Below the pieces are notes generated by a model. The model was not told the origin of the DNA. It worked only from the letters and a program-made list of their open reading frames with translations, and did not search any database. This document shows, one piece after another, positions 1 to 5,494 of a DNA stretch of 5,494 bases. The DNA lies in NCBI GenBank assembly GCA_012974315.1, contig JAAXQI010000158.1, positions 1 to 5,494 on the forward strand, in the 5' to 3' direction. The stretch is from Desulfobacterales bacterium. GTDB taxonomy: Bacteria; Desulfobacterota; Desulfobulbia; Desulfobulbales; BM004. Positions within the stretch are counted from its first letter, which is position 1, and each line of letters begins with the position of its first letter. Both the position numbers and the translations under genes were made by a program.

Positions 1-221
1 CCATTACCTGACATATTTTTAGTTGCCTGCAATTCTTTCGATATCTCTTTATTGAATACGTTATTTTTATATGCCATAAAAATCATTTTTACAGACACAG
101 GGAAAACACCCGCCTCTAAAAGTAAATCGTGCGTAAAACCTTTTATCTCCTTTGCAATAAATAAAGAATTTCGTATATAATGGTTCGTTCTCTTTTTTGT
201 ACAATCTATAAATTCACTTTT
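1..221 (-). other. Unassigned minus-strand open frame, runs off left edge; possible partial or decayed gene
   Basis: Read on the minus strand, one frame is open from just after a TGA at 224-222 down to position 1, about 73 codons. The region is only about 30% G+C, so a stop-free run this long is unlikely, though not impossible, by chance. The conceptual product is mixed rather than low-complexity; it includes FTHDLLLEAGVFPVSVKM (positions 137-84) and FNKEISKELQATKN (56-15). I do not recognise a family. No ATG occurs near the open end: the first in-frame ATGs are at 86-84 and 77-75, with a GTG at 98-96. A purine-rich AAAGGAG lies at 153-147 but has no start codon at a usable distance. This could be the 5' part of a divergent gene with a late start, a remnant that has lost its start, or chance. 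It overlaps the promoter proposed for purB. Confidence 0.25.
152..181 (+). promoter_or_regulatory. Predicted sigma70-type promoter for purB and the genes after it
   Basis: A perfect -10 hexamer TATAAT lies at 176-181. Eighteen bases upstream is TTGCAA (152-157), which matches the TTGACA consensus at four of six positions. Transcription would begin near 188 and give a leader of about 45 bases, too short for a purine riboswitch. A second -10-like TACAAT at 200-205 has no fitting -35. No PurR-like operator could be recognised. The call rests on motif matching alone, in A+T-rich DNA where such matches are common. Confidence 0.5.
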
Positions 222-233
222 TCAGGATGAAAT

Positions 234-1679
234 ATGAGCAAAGAAATTTACCAGGAACCATTGGTGAGCCGTTACACCAGCCGAGGAATGCAGGAACTTT
301 TTTCTGAGCGCACAAGAATCCAGACATGGCGCCGTTGCTGGATTGCTCTTGCAGAAGCCCAGAACGAACTGGGCCTTTCAGAGATTGTTTCCCGGGAAAT
401 GATCAATGAATTAAGGGAAAATGCAGACAATATTGATTTCGAGATGGCTGCCAGCAAGGAAAAGGAAATCCGGCATGATGTTATGGCCCATGTTTATACC
501 TATGGTCAGAAATGCCCCAAAGCTGAAGGTATCATACATCTCGGTGCCACCTCACAGTATGTTGTGTGCAATACTGACCTGATCCTGCAGAAAAAAGGAC
601 TGGAACTGATAAAAAACGGACTGGTCAACGTAATTGCAAATCTTGCTGATTTTGCCAATAAACACAAAGGTTTGGCAACTTTGGGATATACCCATTACCA
701 GCCTGCCCAGCCAACGACTGTGGGCAAACGCACTACCCTGTATATTCAGGATCTGCTGCTGGACCTTGACTACATAGAAAACCTTGAAAAGCAGATAAAA
801 GCCCGGGGTGCCAAGGGCACAGTCGGTACCCAGGCCACTTTTCTGGAATTATTCAATGGCAATCATGAAAAGGTTAAACAACTTGATAGTCTGGTGGCAG
901 TTAAACTCGGCTTTGATGAGAGCTTTCCTGTTACCGGGCAGACCTACTCCAGAAAGCTGGACATGAAAACTGCTGAAACCCTTGCAGGCATTGGTGCTTC
1001 GGCCCATAAGTTTGCAGTGGATCTGAGGCTGCTTTCCAACCTCAAAGTACAGGAGGAACCCTTTGCTAAAATGCAGGTGGGAAGTTCTGCCATGGCTTAT
1101 AAGCGGAACCCCATGCGTTCTGAACGCATGACAGGCTTGGCACGTAAACTCATGGGGCTGCCAGCAAACTTTTCTGCAACCTATGCAAATCAATGGTTTG
1201 AGAGAACCCTCGATGATTCAGCAATACGCCGCATGGACATTCCACAGGCATTTCTTCTCACCGATGCCATACTTAAGCTTTACATTAACGTATCATCAGA
1301 TATGGTTGTTTTTCCGAAACAAATAGAAAGGCACTTGCTCCAGGAACTCCCCTTTATGGCAACAGAGAAAATTTTAATGGCCGGTGTTGAAAAAGGCAAT
1401 AGCCGCCAGGAATTACACGAAGTCATTAAAATACATTCCCTTGCTGCCGGAAAAGTTGTTAAGGAGGAAGGCAAAGAAAATGATTTGCTGCAAAGATTGG
1501 CGAATGACCCAAAAATTCCTTTTACCACAGAGGAACTTGAAGACATGGTAGGTGATTCCCAACAATTTACCGGCAGAGCTGAAAATCAAACGGAAGAATA
1601 TTTAACTGCTTTTGTGCAACCCCGACTGCAACCTTACAAGGATATACTGGGAAAAGTTGACGCAGAACTTTCTGTATAA
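234..1679 (+). CDS. purB: Adenylosuccinate lyase (PurB), animal-like subtype
   Basis: This cytosolic enzyme of the fumarase/aspartase superfamily releases fumarate twice in purine synthesis: from SAICAR to give AICAR, and from adenylosuccinate to give AMP. The superfamily signature GSSAMAYKRNP is at residues 283-293. It carries the mobile-loop serine (S284, aligning with human Ser289) and K290. H154 in GYTHYQPAQ aligns with the human catalytic His159, and RHDVMAH (80-86) and IHLGATS (101-107) supply other active-site residues. QWFERTLDDSA (320-330) and FTGRA (445-449) are further family blocks. The 481-residue length and the motif wording resemble human ADSL (484 residues) more than the shorter Bacillus-type PurB, judged from recalled sequences. 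Three helical domains are expected, breaking near residues 110 and 360, in a homotetramer with shared active sites. AGGA at 224-227 sits six bases before the ATG and supports this start. Odd point: C112 replaces the Asp of human GDNTD. Confidence 0.97.
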   Translation: MSKEIYQEPLVSRYTSRGMQELFSERTRIQTWRRCWIALAEAQNELGLSEIVSREMINELRENADNIDFEMAASKEKEIRHDVMAHVYTYGQKCPKAEGIIHLGATSQYVVCNTDLILQKKGLELIKNGLVNVIANLADFANKHKGLATLGYTHYQPAQPTTVGKRTTLYIQDLLLDLDYIENLEKQIKARGAKGTVGTQATFLELFNGNHEKVKQLDSLVAVKLGFDESFPVTGQTYSRKLDMKTAETLAGIGASAHKFAVDLRLLSNLKVQEEPFAKMQVGSSAMAYKRNPMRSERMTGLARKLMGLPANFSATYANQWFERTLDDSAIRRMDIPQAFLLTDAILKLYINVSSDMVVFPKQIERHLLQELPFMATEKILMAGVEKGNSRQELHEVIKIHSLAAGKVVKEEGKENDLLQRLANDPKIPFTTEELEDMVGDSQQFTGRAENQTEEYLTAFVQPRLQPYKDILGKVDAELSV

Positions 1680-1690
1680 TTCATTAATGA
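1675..1690 (+). promoter_or_regulatory. Possible secondary -10 element and 10-bp palindrome at the purB stop codon
   Basis: A perfect TATAAT (1675-1680) spans the purB TAA stop, and the perfect palindrome TCATTAATGA (1681-1690) follows directly. A palindrome just after a -10 is where a repressor could sit over the start of transcription for the next genes. However, no -35 lies at 16-18 bases: the TTGACG at 1657-1662 is only 12 bases away. The hexamer may simply reflect the Val-stop codons. This is a weak candidate only. Confidence 0.18.
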
Positions 1691-1730
1691 TTTCCGCGTA
1701 AACTACTGACTCTCTTTAATAAATAACAAT

Positions 1731-1934
1731 ATGCCCAGATCTTCTTTAATGCAGTTAAGAATCTCACCAGACAGAATTCACTACTTGAAATTTATTCTGG
1801 AGGGATATGACAACCTGGCTACCCTGTCTACGGTAAATGCCCGGCAAGGTTTAGTTGAAATACGCTATCTTCCTGAATCTAAAAAGGATTTAACTGATCT
1901 GCTCACAGAGATAACCTCTGATATTGTCAAATAA
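1731..1934 (+). CDS. DUF4911-like small protein, function unknown
   Basis: This 67-residue protein resembles the DUF4911 family as I remember it, a short conserved protein found mainly in Desulfobacterota and often near miaB; no experimental function is known to me. The recognisable core is FILEGYDNLATLSTV (21-35) followed by GLVEIRYLPES (40-50), with a short amphipathic helix in the last 17 residues. There is no signal peptide, membrane segment or cysteine, so it should be cytosolic. The alternation of helix and strand suggests a small alpha/beta fold, perhaps regulatory, but that is inference. Its stop is 22 bases before the tolC start, so it is co-transcribed with tolC and probably with purB (51 bases upstream). 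No Shine-Dalgarno sequence precedes the ATG, where the DNA is an A/T run. An alternative in-frame ATG at 1749 (residue 7) is no better supplied, so the exact start is uncertain. Confidence 0.78.
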   Translation: MPRSSLMQLRISPDRIHYLKFILEGYDNLATLSTVNARQGLVEIRYLPESKKDLTDLLTEITSDIVK

Positions 1935-1956
1935 TTTTAATTAGGATGCACATATC

Positions 1957-3285
1957 ATGAAACGCTCGATTTATATTTCATTACTTGTTGTTTTGTTTTT
2001 CTGTTTTTATGCCCTATCACAGGCAGCAGCCCAGGATGACCAACAACCACCAGATGCAAATACGATGTTCAGCCTTTCTGAATGTGTTGCGATTGCCCTG
2101 AACACCAGCCCACAGATCCTATATTCACAGGCAGATATCAGTGAAAAGGAATCTTCACTCGTAAGTTCCCAAAAGGATCTCTATCCATCCCTCTTCTTCC
2201 ATTATGGATATCAATACGCTCCGGATGCTGCCCCTAGTGCTTATTCCAATCTTGAAATGGAAGATTATTACAGTTACACCTTTTCTATTGAACAGCCAAT
2301 ATATCGAGGCCGTGCTCTTGTAACCGGTGTTGAACTTGGAGAACTTGAACTTGAATCATCCAAGTCCGCCATGGTGCAAACAAAAAGCGAGATTGTCCTC
2401 TCAGTACATGAGGCCTATTACAACCTCCTGAAAGCAAGGAAATTTGAAGAGGTGGCTGAACAATCCCTGGAAGAGAGAAAATCCCACCTCAAGGATGCCA
2501 AGGCGTACTATAAAGCAGGCCTGATACCTAAGAACGATATGCTGCAAAGCGAAGTTCAGATGGCCGGTGCTGAGATTGAACGTATCAGGGCGATGAATCT
2601 TTCCGCCATGGCTCTGGCTCGTCTGAATACTCTGTTACGCAGGCCGGTCGAAAATGAAATCCAGGTCGAAGATATTCTCAAATATGAGCCAAGTGAAATT
2701 TCTTTTGATCTGTCTGTACAACAGGCAAAAGAACACCGGCCCGAACTGAAGCAGAGCGAAATAGCCATCGAACAGGCTGATAAAAATATAACCCTCTCCC
2801 GGGCTCCTTACCTTCCTGCCGTATCTGTTTCAGCAAACTACCTGAAACAGGGCGACAATTTTTTTGCCCAGGAATACCCCTTTGGTTCAAGCGAAGTTAA
2901 AACTGCCCAGGCAACCCTTGAATGGCGATTCTGGGCATGGGGGCAAAGCAAAAATGAAATTGCAGTTGCAAAGCATAATGTGAAGAAGGCCCAGGAAGTC
3001 GAAGTAGACTTATTGGACAATATTATCCTGCAGGTCAGAGAGGCTTACCTTGACATAAAAGAATTCGAATACAATATTACTGTTACTGAAAAAGCAATAG
3101 AACAGGCAGAAGAGGATTTTCGTATCAATCAGTCCAGGTACCAGGCACAATTAAGCACATCTACAGATGTCCTTGATGCCCAGACCCGTCTTACCAGAGC
3201 AAGAATAAACTATTATAATGCCCTGTATAATTACAAAATATCCCTTATGAGATTGTCATGGGCTACAGGAACACTTGTTTTGTAA
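1957..3285 (+). CDS. TolC-family outer-membrane efflux protein
   Basis: This is the outer-membrane duct of a tripartite exporter. Family members form trimers with a beta-barrel in the outer membrane and a long alpha-helical tunnel in the periplasm, and they dock to a membrane-fusion protein and an inner-membrane pump or ABC/type I exporter. The 442-residue protein starts with a typical Sec signal: MKR, a hydrophobic stretch at 5-20, and probable cleavage after the AAA at 23-25. C16 is not in a lipobox, so it is not a lipoprotein. Two internally similar OEP repeats follow, at about 38-230 (SLSECVAIALNTSPQI) and 251-437 (DLSVQQAKEHRPELKQSEIA). Each ends in a family-typical helix, GLIPKNDMLQSEVQMA (188-203) and STSTDVLDAQTRLTRARINYY (400-420, split by the usual turn). 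AGGA at 1943-1946 is ten bases from the ATG. No pump or adaptor gene is in the window, so substrate and partner cannot be assigned. It is not necessarily the orthologue of E. coli TolC. Confidence 0.92.
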   Translation: MKRSIYISLLVVLFFCFYALSQAAAQDDQQPPDANTMFSLSECVAIALNTSPQILYSQADISEKESSLVSSQKDLYPSLFFHYGYQYAPDAAPSAYSNLEMEDYYSYTFSIEQPIYRGRALVTGVELGELELESSKSAMVQTKSEIVLSVHEAYYNLLKARKFEEVAEQSLEERKSHLKDAKAYYKAGLIPKNDMLQSEVQMAGAEIERIRAMNLSAMALARLNTLLRRPVENEIQVEDILKYEPSEISFDLSVQQAKEHRPELKQSEIAIEQADKNITLSRAPYLPAVSVSANYLKQGDNFFAQEYPFGSSEVKTAQATLEWRFWAWGQSKNEIAVAKHNVKKAQEVEVDLLDNIILQVREAYLDIKEFEYNITVTEKAIEQAEEDFRINQSRYQAQLSTSTDVLDAQTRLTRARINYYNALYNYKISLMRLSWATGTLVL

Positions 3286-3308
3286 TTTAAAGGGTTATTT
3301 GTCACAAT

Positions 3309-4670
3309 ATGAACGCAATTAAGAAATCATACATAGAAACATTTGGCTGCCAGATGAATGAGCGGGACTCTGAAATCATGGGCCAGGTGCTATCCAACGC
3401 AGATTACATACCTACCGAGGATATTAAACAGGCAGATGTGATAGTCCTCAACACCTGTTCCATTCGTGACAAAGCTGAGCAGAAAGTTTACAGCCTTCTT
3501 GGCACGTTAAAAAAGCTAAAGGCAAAAAAGCCAGCCCTTATTATCTCTGTGGCCGGATGTGTTGCCCAGCAGGAAGGTAAACGGTTGCTGACCAGGATGC
3601 CCCAGGTCGATATTGTACTCGGCCCACAACAGATATACCGCTTATCTGAACTTGTGAGCAAAGCTGTAGCAATGGGTAAACAGCAACTGGCTGTGAATCT
3701 TTCATCTTCCTTTGAGATTCCCCGGCACATACCCCCCTCCCCTGTCAAGTCGTCGGAAGATGAACAGACAGCTACTGCATCCTTTAAAAAGGTTGTCACC
3801 ATCATGCAGGGATGCAATAACTTCTGTACCTACTGCGTTGTTCCATACACCCGCGGCAGAGAAACAAGCAGGCCACATGATGACATCATTGCAGAAATCA
3901 CGGTTTTGGCAAATCAGGGGGTTAAAGAGGTTACCCTTCTGGGCCAGAATGTAAATTCTTATGGCAGGACCAATGACAGCACCCTTCAACACATTACATT
4001 TCCAGAGCTTCTACGAAATGTCGCCAAAATTAAGGGTATTAAACGGCTGCGATTTTCCACCTCTAACCCCAAGGACCTTTCGCCTGAGCTGATCAAATGT
4101 TTTGCCGAAATTGAAAATCTCTGCCCCCATTTTCATCTCCCCGTGCAGTCAGGCTCAAATCACATTCTAAAGAGAATGAACAGGAAGTATTCAATTGAGG
4201 AATACCTTGCAAAAGTGAAGGCACTGAGACATATACGCCCGGATATTGTACTGACAACTGATATTATTGTCGGATTTCCGGGGGAGACAGACGAGGATTT
4301 CCAGGCCACCATGGATCTGCTTGAAACCGTTCGCTACCAGGGAGCCTATTCCTTTAAATATTCCGACAGGCCCCAGGCCAAATCCGTTGCCTTCGATGAT
4401 AAGGTAGATGAACAGATAAAATCAGAAAGACTTCACCGTCTGCAGGAAAAACAAAAATCCATCAACCTGCAGGAAAACCAAAAATATGAAGGCAGTATCC
4501 AGTCTGTTATGATCGAAGGTGAAAGTAAAAATACTGATGGTCAGTGGAAAGGTCGCACAATGAGCAATATCATTGTTAATTTTGACGGCTCTGCTCTTTC
4601 CCCCGGCCAGGAAGTTCAAGTAAAGATAACAGAGGGACTCCCCCATTCCTTAAGGGGAACCCTTGTCTGA
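3309..4670 (+). CDS. miaB: tRNA-2-methylthio-N6-dimethylallyladenosine synthase (MiaB)
   Basis: MiaB is a cytosolic radical-SAM methylthiotransferase. It adds a methylthio group to C2 of i6A at position 37, next to the anticodon of tRNAs reading U-starting codons, and gives ms2i6A. All expected parts are present. The N-terminal domain binds an auxiliary 4Fe-4S cluster through C14 (FGCQMNERDSE), C50 (NTCSIRDKAEQ) and C84 (VAGCVAQQEG). The radical-SAM CxxxCxxC is C169, C173 and C176 in GCNNFCTYCVVPYTRG, with GQNVNSYG (212-219) and HLPVQSGS (276-283) further on. A C-terminal TRAM RNA-binding domain covers about 384-453. CQMNERDSE separates MiaB from its relatives RimO and MtaB, and the 453-residue length is normal. 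YSDRPQAKS (351-359) differs slightly from the YSxRPGT that I recall in many homologues. A weak AAAGGG (3289-3294) lies 14 bases before the ATG. MiaA, which makes the i6A substrate, is not in this window. Confidence 0.97.
   Translation: MNAIKKSYIETFGCQMNERDSEIMGQVLSNADYIPTEDIKQADVIVLNTCSIRDKAEQKVYSLLGTLKKLKAKKPALIISVAGCVAQQEGKRLLTRMPQVDIVLGPQQIYRLSELVSKAVAMGKQQLAVNLSSSFEIPRHIPPSPVKSSEDEQTATASFKKVVTIMQGCNNFCTYCVVPYTRGRETSRPHDDIIAEITVLANQGVKEVTLLGQNVNSYGRTNDSTLQHITFPELLRNVAKIKGIKRLRFSTSNPKDLSPELIKCFAEIENLCPHFHLPVQSGSNHILKRMNRKYSIEEYLAKVKALRHIRPDIVLTTDIIVGFPGETDEDFQATMDLLETVRYQGAYSFKYSDRPQAKSVAFDDKVDEQIKSERLHRLQEKQKSINLQENQKYEGSIQSVMIEGESKNTDGQWKGRTMSNIIVNFDGSALSPGQEVQVKITEGLPHSLRGTLV
4634..4662 (+). 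terminator. Weak hairpin inside the 3' end of miaB; possible attenuating terminator
   Basis: GGG (4634-4636) can pair with CCC (4660-4662) and CCCC (4641-4644) with GGGG (4654-4657), around a nine-base loop, with small internal mismatches. A run of five T (4672-4676) follows only after nine further bases, so this is a poor match to a Rho-independent terminator. It lies wholly within the last codons of miaB, where the sequence is constrained by coding. If it acts, it would reduce read-through into the PHP gene. Confidence 0.2.
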
Positions 4671-4690
4671 ATTTTTCCCGGCACCGATCT

Positions 4691-4705
4691 TAAAATTTAA
4701 TTTTA
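4691..4705. repeat. A+T-only hyphenated palindrome between miaB and the PHP gene
   Basis: TAAAATT (4691-4697) and AATTTTA (4699-4705) are perfect inverted arms around a single base. The spacing is too tight for a stable RNA hairpin, so any role would be as a DNA-binding site or an A-tract/UP-like element. TTTAAT inside it (4696-4701) resembles a -10, but no good -35 is placed for it. It is the only notable structure in the 71-base gap, apart from the AAGGAG ribosome binding site at 4731-4736. Chance occurrence in A+T-rich spacer DNA is quite possible. Confidence 0.25.
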
Positions 4706-4741
4706 CCCTGTTACTGACTGAGAAAATTTTAAGGAGATAAT

Positions 4742-5389
4742 ATGATTGACCTGCATACACATTCACTATTCAGCGACGGCGAACTTGTGCCGGCCGAACA
4801 TTTGCGGCGGGTGGAAAACCTCGGCTATGAAGCCATCGCCATCACCGACCATGCTGATTCGTCCAACCTGGATTTTATCATTCCCAGGATTGTCCAGGCA
4901 GCAGCTGATCTGAACCAATACTCCTCGACAAAACTTATACCGGGCATTGAGTTGACCCATGTGCCCCCTCCCATGTTCGCTGAACTGGTTGCCAAGGCAA
5001 GGGGTCTCGGGGCCAAAATTATTGTTGGACACGGTGAAACAGTCATGGAACCTGTAAAGGCGGGCACCAATCTGGCTGCAATCCTTGCAGGAGTGGATAT
5101 TCTTGCCCATCCAGGTTTTATTACAAGAGATGAAGCCCTGTTGGCTGCAGAAAAAGGTGTCTTTCTTGAACTGACCGGCAGAAAGGGGCATTCATTGACC
5201 AACGGCCATGTTGCCCAAATAGCAACAGACACTGGAGCACTTCTGGTTGTCAATGCCGACGCCCATGGACCTGGTGATTTCATGACTGCCAAAATGGCCA
5301 AAACTGTAGCCCTGGGAGCTGGTTTAAGCGCGGAGCGCTACGGAAAAATACGGAAGGACATGCAGGCTTTGGTTGATAGGCTGAAATGA
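4742..5389 (+). CDS. PHP-domain metal-dependent phosphoesterase (histidinol-phosphatase-like)
   Basis: This compact 215-residue protein consists only of a PHP domain, a distorted TIM-barrel that binds two or three metal ions and usually hydrolyses phosphoesters. The metal-ligand motifs are in order and intact: HTHSLFSDG (H5, H7, D12), TDHAD (D36, H37), GIELTH (E70, H73), GHGE (H97), AHPG (H123) and NADAH (D173, H175). There is no signal peptide or membrane segment, so it is cytosolic. Databases commonly label this short subfamily 'histidinol phosphate phosphatase domain', but no his gene is nearby. It lacks the extra length of the HisK type I recall (about 270 residues), so a role in histidine synthesis is not shown; a nucleotide or other small-molecule phosphoesterase is equally possible. 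The start is firm: AAGGAG (4731-4736) ends five bases before the ATG, the best ribosome binding site in the window, and the conserved first motif begins at residue 5. By eye it is richer in G+C than the upstream genes. Confidence 0.88.
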   Translation: MIDLHTHSLFSDGELVPAEHLRRVENLGYEAIAITDHADSSNLDFIIPRIVQAAADLNQYSSTKLIPGIELTHVPPPMFAELVAKARGLGAKIIVGHGETVMEPVKAGTNLAAILAGVDILAHPGFITRDEALLAAEKGVFLELTGRKGHSLTNGHVAQIATDTGALLVVNADAHGPGDFMTAKMAKTVALGAGLSAERYGKIRKDMQALVDRLK

Positions 5390-5494
5390 GAATTATGCCC
5401 TTTTTTTATCGTAATTCCTAATGATTCTGGGCTGAAATTGGTTGAATGAGGTAGCCTTTATCACTCATGGTTTCTCTGTCTCCCTACCCTTAAT
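5390..5494. other. Right-flank non-coding stretch with a T-tract and a tiny minus-strand frame
   Basis: No convincing gene is seen here. A run of seven T (5401-5407) follows the PHP stop but lacks a G+C-rich stem: only GAATTA (5390-5395) and TAATTC (5412-5417) pair, and they enclose the T run, so it is not a normal terminator. On the minus strand an ATG at 5468-5466 opens a 16-codon frame (MSDKGYLIQPISAQNH) that ends at a TAG (5420-5418). It has in-frame stops upstream and a GGGAG about eleven bases before the start. It could be a leader peptide, the broken edge of a mobile element or chance. Nothing decides between these within the window. Confidence 0.3.

Noticed and set aside
1..177. A plus-strand frame open from position 1 to a stop at about 178-180
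   Set aside because: It has no visible start, and its product is rich in Phe, Ile, Ser and Lys as expected for the complement of the minus-strand frame; the minus-strand reading looks more protein-like.
188..233. Purine riboswitch upstream of purB
   Set aside because: The predicted leader is only about 45 bases, A/T-rich and without the three-way-junction pairing that a purine riboswitch needs.
849..1193. A 114-codon minus-strand frame inside purB
   Set aside because: It is antisense to the most conserved part of purB, including the signature loop, and its product resembles no known protein.
1657..1680. TTGACG and TATAAT as a full promoter at the end of purB
   Set aside because: The spacer is 12 bases, well short of the 16-18 that sigma70 needs; only the -10 and the adjoining palindrome are kept, as a weak candidate.
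3488..3992. Minus- and plus-strand frames of 80-109 codons inside miaB
   Set aside because: They overlap the intact radical-SAM region of miaB and show no coding features of their own.
4766..5301. Two long minus-strand open frames (4825-5301 and 4766-5191) opposite the PHP gene
   Set aside because: They lie wholly antisense to a gene with every PHP metal motif intact and a strong ribosome binding site. Their translations match no family I recognise and look like mirror artefacts of codon bias.
5398..5407. CCC followed by seven T as a Rho-independent terminator after the PHP gene
   Set aside because: Only a three-pair GGC/GCC stem with a long loop can be drawn upstream of the T run, which is too weak.
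5371..5445. Repeated GGCTGAAAT (5379-5387 and 5430-5438) and GGTTGA (5371-5376 and 5440-5445)
   Set aside because: The units are short, their order differs between the two copies, and one copy lies in coding sequence; this is most likely chance.

Overview
The window looks like an ordinary housekeeping stretch from a Gram-negative, probably anaerobic bacterium of the Desulfobacterota (the former deltaproteobacterial sulfate reducers). Three things point there: a small protein that resembles the DUF4911 family, which I know mainly from that phylum; its closeness to miaB, an arrangement I recall from the same phylum; and an outer-membrane TolC-type protein, which requires a double-membrane cell. 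Genus and species cannot be read from this sequence.

Layout: positions 1-233 are A+T-rich (about 30% G+C by hand count). They hold a good sigma70-like promoter facing right and, on the minus strand, an unassigned open frame that runs off the left edge. Five genes follow, all on the plus strand: purB (adenylosuccinate lyase, 234-1679), a 67-residue DUF4911-like protein (1731-1934), a TolC-family outer-membrane efflux protein (1957-3285), miaB (tRNA methylthiotransferase, 3309-4670) and a PHP-domain metal-dependent phosphoesterase (4742-5389). The gaps are 51, 22, 23 and 71 bases. The DUF4911-like gene, tolC and miaB are therefore almost certainly co-transcribed. purB probably belongs to the same transcript, and the PHP gene may also, although it has its own strong ribosome binding site. 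The last 105 bases hold no convincing gene.

The genes do not form one pathway. purB acts twice in purine synthesis (SAICAR to AICAR, and adenylosuccinate to AMP). MiaB completes the hypermodified base ms2i6A at position 37 of tRNAs. The TolC protein is an envelope exit duct with no pump partner in view. The PHP protein is a soluble phosphoesterase of uncertain substrate. The co-location looks like a growth-linked housekeeping operon into which an efflux duct has been placed.

I did not find a new defence, mobile or RNA-based system. The points most worth checking are the left-edge minus-strand frame, the tolC gene without partners between the DUF4911-like gene and miaB, the substrate of the PHP protein, the animal-like subtype of PurB, and the unexplained right flank.
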